A model generated the notes under the pieces. The model was not told the origin of the DNA and did not search any database. It saw nothing but the letters and a program-made list of their open reading frames with translations. Positions 29,331-38,732 of a stretch of 64,000 nt of DNA are shown one piece after another. The first letter of the stretch is position 1. Each line of letters opens with the position of its first letter. The position numbers and the translations under genes are program-made. The stretch is from Martinezella calliandrae (lineage in GTDB: Bacteria > Pseudomonadota > Alphaproteobacteria > Rhizobiales > Rhizobiaceae), in the NCBI RefSeq assembly GCF_030272695.1, contig NZ_JARFYN010000002.1:221258-285257 (forward strand), in the 5' to 3' direction.

Positions 29331-29432
29331 ACCCCCCTGGTAATTGAAGATAATTCAGTTGTAACGCGGGGAGAAACCGGTATTTTGACGCCAATTTCGC
29401 CAGGCGCGGCGGACAAAAAGGACTAGGGACGC

Positions 29433-30491
29433 GTGATCAGAATTTCTCTTGACCTAATGGGTGGCGACTTCGGCCCTGAGGTTGTTATTCCTGGCGCGGC
29501 CAAGGCGCTGGATAGGCATCCCGATATCACATTCATCATGTATGGACAGAAGGATCGCTGCGAAACGGTCCTCGCCAAATATCCGAAACTCCGCGAAAAA
29601 TCCGTCTTTCACGAGTGCGATGTCGCCATCAGCATGGATGAAAAGCCGAGCCAGGCGCTGCGCCGCGGCCGCTACATATCCAGCATGTGGCGTTCGATTG
29701 AAGCGGTCAAAACTGGCGACGCCGATGTCGTCGTTTCGGCCGGCAATACTGGTGCGCTGATGGCTATGGCGAAGTTCTGCCTGCGCACCATGGCCAACAT
29801 CGAACGTCCTGCAATCGCCGCGATCTGGCCGACATTGCGGGGCGAAAGCATCGTGCTCGATGTCGGCGCAACGATTGGCGCTGATTCGCAGCAATTGCTC
29901 GATTTCGCCTTGATGGGCGGCGCTATGGCGCGCGCGCTCTTCGAGATCGAACGGCCGACCATCGGCCTCCTGAATGTCGGTGTCGAAGAAATTAAGGGCC
30001 AGGAAGACGTCAAGGAAGCCGGCCGACTGATCCGCGAAGCCAACCTTGAATCGCTCGAATATTCCGGTTTCGTCGAGGGCGACGATATCGGAAAGGGCAC
30101 GGTCGATGTGGTGGTGACGGAGGGCTTTTCCGGCAATATCGCGCTGAAGGCGGCCGAGGGCACGGCAAAGCAGATCGGCGCTTATTTGCGCGCCGCAATG
30201 ACGCGCACGCTGCTCGCGCGCGTCGGTTACATCTTCGCCAAGGGCGCCTTCGACCTGTTGCGTGAGAAACTCGATCCGAGCAAGGTCAATGGTGGTGTTT
30301 TCCTTGGTCTCAACGGTATCGTCATCAAGAGTCATGGCGGCGCCAATGCCGAGGCCTTTGCGGCTGCCATCGATGTCGGCTATGACATGGCCAAAAACGG
30401 CCTCACTCAAAAAATCGAAAACGATCTGAAAAAATATCATGCCAAACGGCAGCCGCCGATCGGACCGGAAGCGGCGGGAGCGACGGGGTAA
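29433..30491 (+). CDS. plsX: Phosphate acyltransferase PlsX
   Basis: This 352-residue enzyme converts acyl-ACP to acyl-phosphate for the first step of phospholipid synthesis. Family motifs are [13 protein letters not shown] at the N-terminus, [22 protein letters not shown]-like [11 protein letters not shown] and [16 protein letters not shown]. The start is a GTG at 29433 preceded by GGACTAGGGACGC. fabH follows after 7 bases, and plsX-fabH-ihfA is a conserved alphaproteobacterial cluster. Confidence 0.96.
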   Translation: MIRISLDLMGGDFGPEVVIPGAAKALDRHPDITFIMYGQKDRCETVLAKYPKLREKSVFHECDVAISMDEKPSQALRRGRYISSMWRSIEAVKTGDADVVVSAGNTGALMAMAKFCLRTMANIERPAIAAIWPTLRGESIVLDVGATIGADSQQLLDFALMGGAMARALFEIERPTIGLLNVGVEEIKGQEDVKEAGRLIREANLESLEYSGFVEGDDIGKGTVDVVVTEGFSGNIALKAAEGTAKQIGAYLRAAMTRTLLARVGYIFAKGAFDLLREKLDPSKVNGGVFLGLNGIVIKSHGGANAEAFAAAIDVGYDMAKNGLTQKIENDLKKYHAKRQPPIGPEAAGATG

Positions 30492-30498
30492 AACAAGA

Positions 30499-31470
30499 AT
30501 GATCCGTTCAGTTGTTCGCGGATTTGGGTCGGCGCTCCCCAAGCGCGCCATGACCAATCGCGAGATGGAGCAAGTCGTCGACACCAGTGACGATTGGATT
30601 ATGCAGCGCACTGGCATTCGCCAGCGTTATATTGCGGGCGAAGGCGAAACCACCGCCTCGCTCGGTGAGCAGGCGGCGCGGGCAGCACTTACCAATGCCG
30701 GCCTGACAGCTAACGATATCGACCTGATCATCGTCGCCACCTCCACGCCGGACAACACCTTTCCAGCGACCGCGGTGAACATCCAGAACCGTCTCGGCAT
30801 GCATCATGGCTTCGCGTTCGATGTCCAGGCCGTCTGCTCTGGCTTCGTCTATGCGGTGACGACAGCGGACGCCTATATTCGCGGTGGTATCGCTAAGCGC
30901 GCGCTCATCATCGGCGCCGAAACATTCTCTCGCATCCTCGACTGGACGGACCGCACGACTTGCGTTCTCTTCGGCGACGGCGCCGGCGCGCTCATCCTGG
31001 AGGCAGGCGAGGGTACCGGCGCGAGCACCGACCGCGGCGTGCTGACGGCGAGCCTGCGCTCCGATGGGGCCCATAAGGACAAACTCTATGTTGACGGGGG
31101 CCCTTCCACGACAGGAACGGTCGGCGTGCTGCACATGGCGGGCCGGGAAGTATTCAAACATGCCGTGGGCATGATCACCGATGTCATCCAGGCGACCTTC
31201 GATGCAGCCGGGGTGAAGGCCGACGATCTCGACTGGTTGGTGCCGCATCAGGCGAACCGCCGCATCATTGACGGCTCGGCAAAAAAGCTCGGAATTGCTC
31301 CCGAGAAGGTTGTGGTAACTGTGGACCTTCATGGCAATACTTCAGCGGCGTCGATCCCGCTCGCGCTTGCCGTAGCGGCAGGCGACGGCCGAATCAAGAA
31401 GGGTGATCTGGTGATGCTGGAAGCCATGGGTGGCGGCTTCACCTGGGGCGCCGTCTTGTTGCGCTGGTAG
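30499..31470 (+). CDS. fabH: 3-oxoacyl-ACP synthase III
   Basis: This 323-residue thiolase-fold enzyme starts fatty-acid synthesis by condensing acetyl-CoA with malonyl-ACP. The triad is Cys113 ([12 protein letters not shown]), His in VPHQANRRI at about residue 250 and Asn in [13 protein letters not shown] at about 280. The longer open frame starts inside pls[16 protein letters not shown] at 30499 is the usual N-terminus. It is co-transcribed with plsX. Confidence 0.97.
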   Translation: MIRSVVRGFGSALPKRAMTNREMEQVVDTSDDWIMQRTGIRQRYIAGEGETTASLGEQAARAALTNAGLTANDIDLIIVATSTPDNTFPATAVNIQNRLGMHHGFAFDVQAVCSGFVYAVTTADAYIRGGIAKRALIIGAETFSRILDWTDRTTCVLFGDGAGALILEAGEGTGASTDRGVLTASLRSDGAHKDKLYVDGGPSTTGTVGVLHMAGREVFKHAVGMITDVIQATFDAAGVKADDLDWLVPHQANRRIIDGSAKKLGIAPEKVVVTVDLHGNTSAASIPLALAVAAGDGRIKKGDLVMLEAMGGGFTWGAVLLRW

Positions 31471-31577
31471 GCCGCGTCTCTAAAATCCGATTCCTAACAA
31501 GAGCTTGACCGTTTGGTGCAAGGGCAATAGTCTCTTGCAGCTTGGATAAAATTACGTAGCAATATGGGCGGGGAACT

Positions 31578-31916
31578 ATGACGGGCAAGACAGTGACGCG
31601 CGCGGACTTGGCGGAGTCGGTATTTCGGAAAGTCGGCCTCTCCCGGACAGAGTCGGCGGAACTCGTCGAAACGGTGATCGATGAAATTTGCAACGCCATC
31701 GTGCGTGGCGAGACAGTGAAACTCTCCTCCTTCGCGACGTTTCAGGTGCGCGATAAGAATGAACGCATTGGTCGTAATCCGAAGACTGGCGAGGAAGTGC
31801 CTATTTCTCCGCGTCGGGTCATGACGTTCAAAGCGTCCAATGTCTTGAAGACGCGCATTCTGAAGGCCCATGCCAGCCGCAAGGCAAAAGCCCGGCCGGT
31901 AAACCCCGTTTCCTGA
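31578..31916 (+). CDS. ihfA: Integration host factor subunit alpha
   Basis: This 112-residue DNA-bending protein works as a heterodimer with IhfB in transcription, replication and recombination. The HU/IHF fold is visible: [33 protein letters not shown] and the DNA-intercalating arm with Pro in [13 protein letters not shown] 14-residue basic tail ([13 protein letters not shown]) extends beyond the E. coli length. The gap to fabH is 107 bases, so it may have its own promoter. Confidence 0.95.
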   Translation: MTGKTVTRADLAESVFRKVGLSRTESAELVETVIDEICNAIVRGETVKLSSFATFQVRDKNERIGRNPKTGEEVPISPRRVMTFKASNVLKTRILKAHASRKAKARPVNPVS

Positions 31917-32151
31917 TCGACGCTTGACAGACATCGGCTGCGGCAGCGGCACCCGCGCTGGTACGTCATTTTCCAGGTCTTTCGCGGTTATTTTTCGGCC
32001 TGCTTGTGAAAGAGCTGAAGAGACGACTTGAATTTCTCCCGGCAAACCGTTGAAATGTGATGAGTCGTATCGCGATGAACCGCGGTGCGGATATCCGGTT
32101 TCGCATGGTCCGGCCTGAATGGCGCTGGGCTCATGCTGTGGGAGTATGACG

Positions 32152-32688
32152 ATGGACAAGAGCCCGGATGCATTTCGCACGATCAGCGAAGTCGCGGAAG
32201 ACCTTGATCTGCCGCAGCATGTCCTGCGTTTTTGGGAAACCCGTTTCCCACAGATCAAGCCGATGAAGCGCGGCGGCGGCCGGCGCTACTATCGTCCGGA
32301 AGATGTCGACCTGCTGAACGGTATCCGCCATCTGCTCTATGACCACGGCTATACGATCAAGGGTGTTCAGAAGCTTCTGAAAACCAATGGCAACAAATTT
32401 GTCATCGCTGTCGGCCATGGCGATCTCGCGAGTGTCGAGGCACTCGCCTCTGCCGCGCAAGAGACGGCTGTGGCCGAGCCACGCGTCGGCTCTCCCGATG
32501 ACGATCAAATAGTCGGCCGTCCCAAAGCGCCGATCAGCCGCCGCTTCTTTAATTTCGTCAGCGGTGAAGACGAGGTTCCTGATGTTTCGATCGGTAAATC
32601 GAGTGTCGGCAAGGAGGATCGGGCCCTGCTGCAGGAGACACTCTATGATCTGCTGGAATGCAAGCGACTGCTCGATCAGGTGCGGTAA
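32152..32688 (+). CDS. MerR-family transcriptional regulator
   Basis: This 178-residue protein has an N-terminal MerR helix-turn-helix: [22 protein letters not shown] then [21 protein letters not shown], followed by a dimer helix. The C-terminal part is Ala-rich and has no metal-binding cysteines, so a metal sensor is unlikely. It is the usual last gene of the plsX-fabH-ihfA block in rhizobia. The start is taken at 32152, eight bases after GGAG; an ATG two codons upstream is also possible. Confidence 0.9.
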   Translation: MDKSPDAFRTISEVAEDLDLPQHVLRFWETRFPQIKPMKRGGGRRYYRPEDVDLLNGIRHLLYDHGYTIKGVQKLLKTNGNKFVIAVGHGDLASVEALASAAQETAVAEPRVGSPDDDQIVGRPKAPISRRFFNFVSGEDEVPDVSIGKSSVGKEDRALLQETLYDLLECKRLLDQVR

Positions 32689-32744
32689 GGCAACAACCGC
32701 GCCCTGAAGAACTCTTCTGTTTCCTTCCCGACCCTTCTTGGAAA

Positions 32745-33035
32745 TCAGTTACATTTGCGTGGAACGACGGGGCCTGCCTGGCTCGGCGCGACGATCGATT
32801 TACCGTCAGCAGAGCGGGGCAGTGTCCAGCACGCGTTTGGGTCTTTTTCCTCTGTGTCGCTGACGTTCCCGTCACCGACAATGGTGTTGCGATAGTTGCC
32901 ATAGTCTTCCGCGCCCGGACTGTCGCCCCAGCCGCCACGATCACCGCCAGCTCCATGACCGCTGGACGACGCTGCTATTGCAGTCGTGACCACGCCGACG
33001 GTGAGGAGAAATACGCTTAAGATTCTGAAAAACAT
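32745..33035 (-). CDS. Small secreted protein of unknown function
   Basis: This 96-residue protein has a signal peptide (MFFRILSVFLLTVGVVTTA, cleavage likely after AIA). The mature part is Gly/Ser/Asp-rich (GHGAGGDRGGWGDSPG) and ends with two cysteines (NACWT, RKCN) that could form a disulfide. It resembles many small rhizobial envelope proteins, but I recognise no family. The start at 33035 has a CAGGAAA ribosome site; a longer frame upstream is ignored. It diverges from the porin gene. Confidence 0.7.
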   Translation of the reverse strand: MFFRILSVFLLTVGVVTTAIAASSSGHGAGGDRGGWGDSPGAEDYGNYRNTIVGDGNVSDTEEKDPNACWTLPRSADGKSIVAPSQAGPVVPRKCN

Positions 33036-33167
33036 GGGCGTTTCCTGCTGATTTAGTCGCCTGCACCGCAGTCCGGTAGCCACAGACATCACAATCCCGG
33101 CCCGCGGATTGTATTTATTTATCGCGGTCATTCAATACAACTAAAATAGGTCCCGACGAAGAGCGGA

Positions 33168-33188
33168 CACTTTTGAGCGCTCAAAGTG
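33168..33188. promoter_or_regulatory. Dyad upstream of the porin gene
   Basis: CACTTTTGAGC and GCTCAAAGTG form an almost perfect 21-base dyad centred on the perfect palindrome TGAGCGCTCA (33174-33183). It lies in the gap between the divergent small secreted protein and the porin, where a regulator could act on either. No known consensus was matched. Confidence 0.4.
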
Positions 33189-33191
33189 AGT

Positions 33192-33230
33192 AAATGCTAA
33201 CGGTCTGAGCAAATGCGCGTAGCATTTTTA
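33192..33230 (+). terminator. Terminator-like hairpin in the porin upstream region
   Basis: AAATGCTA (33192-33199) pairs with TAGCATTT (33220-33227), followed by TT. The loop of 20 bases is long. It lies 200 bases before the porin start and would end a transcript initiated around 33100-33160. The stretch 33231-33431 shows only an AT-rich segment and no gene. Confidence 0.35.
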
Positions 33231-33431
33231 TCACTTATAAGATTCTACATTAATGTGACGATTAGTGTGCTTTGCTTATTAACTTGCAACGTCGCGGTGC
33301 CGGGTTCAGCTTCCATGGCGAAGCTTCGTTGCTTCACCCTCATCGCGAGGGGGGCGCATATCAGGTTATGGCGCGGCCCGACATTATTCGCCGCAGAGCT
33401 CATCCCTGGTGGACATTCGAATGGAGACACC

Positions 33432-34532
33432 ATGAATATCAAGAGCCTTCTTCTCGGCTCCGCCACTGCGATGGCAGTGGTGACCAGCGCTCATGCAGCG
33501 GACGCTATCGTCGCGGCCGAACCCGAGCCGCTGCAATATGTGCGCATCTGCGATGCCTACGGTACCGGTTATTTCTTTATTCCGGGCACGGAAACCTGCC
33601 TCAAGATCGGCGGCAAGGTCCGCACGGAAGGCCAATGGTACGATGCCTACAATCCGAAGAGCAGGGTCGGCACGCTCTGGCATGACCGCACCGAGCTCAA
33701 GGTCGATACTGCGACCGACACGGAATATGGCGCCCTGAAGACCAACGTTATCTTCCGCTGGGAATGGAATGATGGAGGGGACACAGCTTCGAAACTGCTG
33801 TTTGCCAACATCAGCCTTGGCGGCTTTACCGTGGGCAAGCTCGACTCGCAGTATAATCTCTATGCAGGTTATGCTGGCGATGTCATCAACGATGACGCGA
33901 TCTATGACGGTCCGTACGAACTCAATCAGTTGACCTACAAATATGATAACGGCACCGGCTTTAGCGGCGTCATCTCGCTGGAAGACACCAACTCCACAAC
34001 GGATTCCGACAGTTACGGCGGCGCCTGGGTTACCTCGAAGGCAAACCATTACGCACCGAACGTCGTCGCCGGCTTCGGCTATAAGACCGACACACTCGGC
34101 TTCAAGGTCGTCGGTGGCTATGACTCCATCGTCGAGGAAGGTGCCATCAAAGCCCGCATCGATGCCAAGTTTGGCGGCGTGGAAGCTTTCTTGATGGGCG
34201 GCTGGAACACGGATGGCGACAAGCTCAACCAGTATGCCGGCTCCTATCAAGATGAATCCGCCTGCACGACCTCAGACGGCGTCGTCCATGGGGCGAAGTG
34301 CGGCTGGGGCGACTGGGCCGTATGGGGCGGCGTTGGTGCACCGATCAATGATAAGTTGAAGTGGAACCTGCAGCTTGCCTACACCGACTCGAAGATTTTC
34401 GAGGCCACGACCAACGTCAAGTTCAATCCGGTCAAGGATCTGCTCATCGAACCGGAATTGACCTACATGCACTATGACTTCATCAATGATGATACGGTCG
34501 CCGGCATCCTTCGTTTCGAGCGGAATTTCTGA
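33432..34532 (+). CDS. Outer-membrane porin (Omp2b/RopA family)
   Basis: This 366-residue alphaproteobacterial 16-strand trimeric porin allows diffusion of small hydrophilic solutes. The signal peptide MNIKSLLLGSATAMAVV is cut after AHA. The family's start of the mature protein is present: YVRICDAYGTGYFFIPGTETCLKIGGKVR, here at about residues 36-65, with the conserved Cys pair. The last residues are ILRFERNF, ending in the Phe needed for BamA recognition. The start at 33432 is clear from the signal peptide; the longer open frame is not used. Confidence 0.93.
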   Translation: MNIKSLLLGSATAMAVVTSAHAADAIVAAEPEPLQYVRICDAYGTGYFFIPGTETCLKIGGKVRTEGQWYDAYNPKSRVGTLWHDRTELKVDTATDTEYGALKTNVIFRWEWNDGGDTASKLLFANISLGGFTVGKLDSQYNLYAGYAGDVINDDAIYDGPYELNQLTYKYDNGTGFSGVISLEDTNSTTDSDSYGGAWVTSKANHYAPNVVAGFGYKTDTLGFKVVGGYDSIVEEGAIKARIDAKFGGVEAFLMGGWNTDGDKLNQYAGSYQDESACTTSDGVVHGAKCGWGDWAVWGGVGAPINDKLKWNLQLAYTDSKIFEATTNVKFNPVKDLLIEPELTYMHYDFINDDTVAGILRFERNF

Positions 34533-34623
34533 TCAGACCGATCTTCGATTGCTGGTGCATGATCTCGCGAAGCGCGCCCATTTCATGCGGCCACGATATG
34601 CGATTCGAAAGTGGGAGAGGGGC

Positions 34624-34652
34624 CCGGCCATGGCGCCGGACTCTTTGTTTTT
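34624..34652 (+). terminator. Probable terminator after the porin gene
   Basis: CCGGC / GCCGG with loop CATGGC is followed by ACTCTTTGTTTTT. It is about 90 bases after the porin stop. The remaining 180 bases up to the next gene are AT-rich and hold a small hairpin (ATCCAA...TTGGAT at 34740-34759). Confidence 0.5.
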
Positions 34653-34835
34653 AAAGTCATTTTAATAGCACGGTTGGTCCAATCCGCCCTCGGCCGACGG
34701 CGTCGGGATTCAATGGAAAAATACCGGAGCGATAGTGTCATCCAATTAACCAGTTGGATAGTGGAGGCTTGCGCGCACTTACTTGTGGCTGTATTTCGCT
34801 GTGTGAAATATTACTTTAAATTGCCGGAGAAGAAT

Positions 34836-35164
34836 ATGCGCATACATGTTTTCATGACGATAAGTCTCTTCGCCATATCGATCATTTTATCTAGCTGCCA
34901 GACGCCGGAGCAATCCGCTGCCAGTGCGAAATGACCTGCCAGGCGCAATGCTTGCGTCCGGGTACGCAACGTTACGGCCGCTGCGTCGGTACCACCTACC
35001 AGGCAAACCGTGCTCAGGCGCAGCAGGCGGAAAATCAGGCTGCCGCAGCTATAGCTGCCGGTATCGTCGGCGGCGTCCTCGTCGGCGCCGCGGTCAGTGA
35101 CAATCACTATCACCACGGCTATTACGGCCGTCCCTATTATCATCGTTGCTATCGCTGTTGGTAA
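34836..35164 (+). pseudogene. Small lipoprotein gene split by an apparent frameshift
   Basis: The first frame (34836-34934) encodes MRIHVFMTISLFAISI with a lipobox LSSC and stops after SAASAK. A second frame begins at the overlapping ATGA (34931) and continues TCQAQCLRPGTQRYGRCVGT, an Ala/Gln-rich helix, a Gly/Val-rich segment and a His/Tyr/Arg-rich tail, to 35164. Together they make one plausible lipoprotein of about 110 residues: signal, Cys-containing core, glycine-zipper-like segment and basic tail. Restoring one A in the AAA run at 34928-34930 would join them. Alternatively these are two overlapping genes, but the 32-residue first product would be little more than a lipid anchor. Confidence 0.6.
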
Positions 35165-35271
35165 GTCGGGCAATCAGCTTGATTCAAAAATGAAACTCGG
35201 AGTTTTTGTTGTTCGGCCTTCGGGAAGCACGAAGCGCCTGTTCGACCGTGATTTGCTAAAGTTGAACCCGC

Positions 35272-35532
35272 CTAGAACGGTCGGGTCATCTCTTCCCTGC
35301 TGACGAGCTTCAGGCTGCGATCGGACTGGACAATATAGGTTTCATAGACATCCTGGCCCCACTGATTGGTGAAATGGTGCGACAACCGCGTGCCCGGGGG
35401 CGATTGCGTCAGCTTCATTCGCGGTTGGCCGCCATAGGTGATGCTGCCGGGAATCGGCTGCAGAGATTGTTCGGTTGTCGTGCATGCGGCAAGCAGCGGC
35501 GCGCATAGCAAAAAGGCAATAAGTGGCTTCAT
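35272..35532 (-). CDS. Small lipoprotein of unknown function
   Basis: This 86-residue protein has a lipoprotein signal (MKPLIAFLLCAPLLAAC, lipid Cys at residue 17). The mature part has short beta-like segments (GTRLSHHFTNQWGQDVYET) and no motif I can name. It is a single gene preceded by a leader with two hairpins. Confidence 0.75.
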   Translation of the reverse strand: MKPLIAFLLCAPLLAACTTTEQSLQPIPGSITYGGQPRMKLTQSPPGTRLSHHFTNQWGQDVYETYIVQSDRSLKLVSREEMTRPF

Positions 35533-35563
35533 CGCCGTAACTTTCTAATCACTTCTTATTCAA

Positions 35564-35622
35564 CAAAAAAACCGCCTTCGAAGAAAGACGGAAAAGCATC
35601 TGTGAGTGTGGCTAGAAGCCAC
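35564..35622 (-). promoter_or_regulatory. Two-hairpin leader with T-run before the lipoprotein gene
   Basis: On the minus strand GTGGCT/AGCCAC (35608-35622) forms a perfect stem with a 3-base loop. It is followed by CCGTC/GGCGG (35572-35591) and seven T. This arrangement resembles a small RNA ending in an intrinsic terminator, or an attenuated leader of the lipoprotein gene that starts 32 bases further on. A TATATA box lies just upstream at about 35624-35629. Confidence 0.35.
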
Positions 35623-35712
35623 TATATAAACGTAATGCCGGAGCGGTTGGCGGCAAGGTTTTCACGCAGATGTGCTTGGATCCGTCGCCATTGCAATTGG
35701 AAGGAGTGACAC

Positions 35713-36099
35713 ATGCGAACGATCATCAGGTCGACGGCTGCGGCGGGTATTGGTCTATTGTTGGCGGCAGGCGCCACCATGCCTGCGGGTGCCTTCACCA
35801 TGCCTACGCTGACGGTACCGGAGAAATCCGACATCATCCAGGTCCACGATCACGGCCACAACCACAACCGTATTCGCGGCGGACACAACAACAACCATGG
35901 CTTCGACGGCTACTACGACGATGACTCTGACAGCGGCGTGTTGTTCAAGTCCTTCGTGACCGGCACGCTCTTCAACAGACAGCGCACAGAAGGCTATTAC
36001 GACAACCACGCGCAGGCCTGCGCCGACCGCCATCAATCCTACCGCGCATCGGACAACACGTACCAGCCGAGCCACGGGCCTCGGCGCCAATGCCGGTGA
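35713..36099 (+). CDS. BA14K-family exported protein
   Basis: This 128-residue protein has a signal peptide (MRTIIRSTAAAGIGLLLAAG, cleavage after AGA). A His/Asn/Gly-rich segment with HDHGHNHN and GHNNNHG follows and may bind metal. The C-terminal BA14K-like motif is ACADRHQSYRASDNTYQ...HGPRRQC with its two cysteines. BA14K of Brucella is an immunoreactive lectin-like envelope protein; the role in rhizobia is unknown. The ribosome site AAGGAGTGACAC supports the start. Confidence 0.8.
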   Translation: MRTIIRSTAAAGIGLLLAAGATMPAGAFTMPTLTVPEKSDIIQVHDHGHNHNRIRGGHNNNHGFDGYYDDDSDSGVLFKSFVTGTLFNRQRTEGYYDNHAQACADRHQSYRASDNTYQPSHGPRRQCR

Positions 36100-36226
36100 G
36101 CCGACCGGCGGTCAACGAGCCCCGCCGTTCCTAACATTGGCGGATTTTGTCGTCGTGAGGAGCTTCGGCGACGGGAGGTTGATCCTCGTGAACGCTGCCA
36201 TAAGTTGTCTTCGCCCTTGGGCTCTA

Positions 36227-36520
36227 TCAGGATTGTTTTTTGATCGCCTCTATTATGGCCTCAAGTTCACCCGTCGTGATGAGATCCAGCATGTGACGAT
36301 CGGCCAGATCGACGAGAGCCGCGGCAACTTCACGCTCGTCCCACCCCGCTTTAACGGCGCGCTTGGCTACTTCCGCAAAAGCAGAATGCAGTGCGAATTG
36401 GCACCAAGAATAACGATCAGGGTCGGTTTGCGCGACAAGTGGTGGCTGAATGTCAATCATACCTAAAATATTGTGATGACACTCATGAACATCAAGGGAC
36501 TTCAGACGCTGCGCCTCCAT
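36227..36520 (-). CDS. Small protein of unknown function
   Basis: This 97-residue cytoplasmic protein is mostly helical, with FAEVAKRAVKAGWDEREVAAAL and LVDLADRHMLDL. The pattern of a GW-DEREVAAALVDLADNH-like helix is seen in small conserved rhizobial proteins without known function. The start at 36520 has a G-rich site (GGGGGG) upstream. A second ATG 20 codons in is also possible. It lies on the same strand as the next upstream gene, 33 bases away. Confidence 0.6.
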   Translation of the reverse strand: MEAQRLKSLDVHECHHNILGMIDIQPPLVAQTDPDRYSWCQFALHSAFAEVAKRAVKAGWDEREVAAALVDLADRHMLDLITTGELEAIIEAIKKQS

Positions 36521-36553
36521 CTAAAACCCCCCAATGCCAGCGGCCTTTCCTTA

Positions 36554-36799
36554 CTACTGCGCAGGTGCTTGCTGTGCTGGTGCCGCCGCAGGCGGCGTTG
36601 CCGTTGCTGGCGGCTGCGTCGTGGTGGTCTCAGCCGGTGGAGCTCTTGTGTTTGTCGGGCTTGTGCGAGGCCAGAGGCTCCACGTTAGCGCAGCCAGGAC
36701 GATCGCTGCCAAGATAACCAGCCACTGCGCCCAAGGAGGGCGACGCGAAAGCGGTGTCGTTCTCAGGTCTGGGCCAGGTCCATTGGAATCGTTGCTCAT
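36554..36799 (-). CDS. Small membrane-anchored protein with Ala/Pro/Thr-rich tail
   Basis: This 81-residue protein has a short polar N-terminus, one membrane helix (WLVILAAIVLAALTWSLW, about residues 25-42) and a low-complexity periplasmic tail of Thr, Pro, Ala and Gln. The start at 36799 follows a very good GGAGGAA site; a longer frame to 37009 has none. No function can be suggested. It may be co-transcribed with the gene at 36227-36520. Confidence 0.65.
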   Translation of the reverse strand: MSNDSNGPGPDLRTTPLSRRPPWAQWLVILAAIVLAALTWSLWPRTSPTNTRAPPAETTTTQPPATATPPAAAPAQQAPAQ

Positions 36800-37300
36800 G
36801 GTAATATTCCTCCACAGCATAAACCTTTGGCTGCACCAAATGTTCCGGTGCCCGAAAACGTGGTGGAGCGTTGGGGATGTCTTACCCAATGAGGAGCCAG
36901 TTTTCTGAGTCATGTTCTCGACGACACTATTAGTTGTCGGCAGGACTTTTTTCTCTGGCGGCCCGTGGAAGTTGAGTTTCCTAAGGCTCGCATAATTTTC
37001 GTCTGGCAATGTAGGAACTGCCGCAGCCCTCGCGGTGCCCCGGCGGTCAGGTCTAAGTGCCCAACACGATCTGGCCGCCCACTCTCGCTTTTTCGCATGC
37101 CCGGATGTGCCGTGTCAGTCGAATCGAACACTATGTTCGGTCGCTCCCGGTCTTGCGTAAGTTCGAAACGAGAAGTTCATACGTGGCTTCGGCCAACCAC
37201 TCGCGTGTCTCGACGCAGCGCGAACTACTACCCACCTCTCGATCGAGAAGATCTCACACGATTTATGATGACTCACTACCGGCTGTAATATTCTTAGCCA
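36800..37300. other. Intergenic stretch before tRNA-Pro
   Basis: About 500 bases hold no convincing gene. Open frames on both strands lack ribosome sites and known domains, and I see no repeat or integration remnant. Confidence 0.5.
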
Positions 37301-37327
37301 AATCACTTATCTGGGGGCTAAGTGATT
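37301..37327 (-). terminator. Hairpin just downstream of tRNA-Pro
   Basis: AATCACTTA and TAAGTGATT are perfect 9-base arms around a 9-base loop, 8 bases beyond the CCA end of the tRNA on its strand. It is probably the tRNA transcript terminator, although the T-run is weak. Confidence 0.5.
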
Positions 37328-37335
37328 GATTTTAA

Positions 37336-37412
<77 letters not shown>

Positions 37413-37577
37413 ACCTGCCGAAAAGGCTTGTTTCGTTTATGGTTTCGGCATTCAGGATGCAAGTGGAAAATGCGATCGCCGGAATAAAAATGGAACAAAC
37501 GGCGCTGCCATGTCTATTCTCGGCAAGTTTCGCAGGGCAATTGACGGATGCCTGTTGTTTGGGCCTCGATCAGTCAC

Positions 37578-38252
37578 TCAGCCGCACCACGACGCCGTCT
37601 GCCCCGTCCAGTGGCGGGCCAACCCTTCAGCCACCAACCGATCTCCGATGGAGCGACCAGCGCGCATGGCGATGCGATACACGCCGCCATGCTGGTCGTC
37701 ACCGCGCCCGCTGGCGGAGAGCACGAAAGTGTCGTCGTTGAGAAGGGCTTGCAACCGCAGTTTTGCGGCGGTGGCCTTTTGCCGTTCGTTGGCACAGTGC
37801 GACGGCTCGGCATCTGGCACGTCGATGTCTGCCAGTCGAATTTTGATTCCATTCTGCCAGAAAGTGTTGCCATCGACGACACAGTTCATTCCGCTTTCGC
37901 CGCCGCATAGGCCGAATCGCCCGGCGCTCTCGGGCGGCGCAGCCGTCAGCGTTCGGTCCGCCGGCACGGCAATGGGGATGATTCTTGGGGGAACCGGCAG
38001 CGTAGAAGCTGGCCGTTCGGGAACGGCCGCCGCCGTTCTTATCTTCGGCTTGGCAGTTGGAAACGGCGCCTCCTGCGGCACATTCCGAGCGCCGATGGAG
38101 CCGGTGTAGGCCTGAAATGACGGCATATCCCTTCGATGCTCATGGGCGAAAATACCCGCCACGGCCGCCAGACCGACTATGCCCCATAGCCACATCGAAT
38201 TGCCCGCTTTGGACTGTGGCTTGCGCCGCGTGCGCCGTTTCGCTTTTGCCAT
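37578..38252 (-). CDS. Membrane-anchored thermonuclease-like (SNase) protein
   Basis: This 224-residue protein has a very basic N-terminus ([13 protein letters not shown]), one membrane helix (about residues 20-36), a Pro/Ala-rich linker and a C-terminal staphylococcal-nuclease fold from about residue 110. The active-site region reads [10 protein letters not shown] then [13 protein letters not shown]. Compared with the family consensus VDGDT...IRLxGIDTPE, the second metal-ligand Asp is Asn129, Thr is Val145 and the catalytic Glu is Asp147, while Asp127, Arg139 and Asp144 are kept. Extra cysteines (Cys116, Cys124, Cys153 and one near the end) may form disulfides. Activity may be weak or absent. 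Confidence 0.85.
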   Translation of the reverse strand: MAKAKRRTRRKPQSKAGNSMWLWGIVGLAAVAGIFAHEHRRDMPSFQAYTGSIGARNVPQEAPFPTAKPKIRTAAAVPERPASTLPVPPRIIPIAVPADRTLTAAPPESAGRFGLCGGESGMNCVVDGNTFWQNGIKIRLADIDVPDAEPSHCANERQKATAAKLRLQALLNDDTFVLSASGRGDDQHGGVYRIAMRAGRSIGDRLVAEGLARHWTGQTASWCG

Positions 38253-38344
38253 GGCTTCATTCCTCGATTTACGAGGGAATTATCGCCAAGATTTCTTACC
38301 GATCCGTTGGCTTTCCGGTTGCCGGCATCGCGCCGGACACTTGT

Positions 38345-38732
38345 TCACCTCGTGGCGGCAGCCGCAGGTTTCAGCTTGACCGCCATTGTCACCTGGCCGC
38401 GCAGCGTCAGCTTCGCTCCGCGGCCATCGATATTGATGACATCGGTGTTACTCGAGAGGCCGTTGACCTGGCACTCATCCGCGATGGTGTCGAGAAGTAC
38501 AGTGCAATTGCTTGCGGGCTATCCGATAGAAGGATTTGATCGCATCCTGCTGCTGTTTTTCATCATTGCCTTCAACAATCGGGATGGAGAGCGAAATCCC
38601 GGATTGTACGGAAATATAGCCGTCGAGAAGCTGATGGGGATTGCGCAACGGCAGTGCCGAAAGTGACTGTGAAAAGGCCGGCGCCGCTGCGCCGAGCAGG
38701 AGCAGTGCCGCCGAGATCATATGCTTCTTCAT
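38345..38732 (-). pseudogene. Exported protein gene with a single-base frameshift
   Basis: The minus strand starts with a signal peptide (MKKHMISAALLLLGAAAPAF) and reads SALPLRNPHQLLDGYISVQSG to SFYRIA. It then stops early in HCTSRHHRG (stop at 38475). In the next frame the protein continues naturally as SNCTVLLDTIADECQVNGL, TDVINIDGRGAKLTLRGQV and MAVKLKPAAA to a TGA at 38345. Dropping one base of the GGG run at 38516-38518 joins both parts into an intact protein of about 128 residues with a Cys pair. The N-terminal start lacks a good ribosome site. No function is known. Confidence 0.72.
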
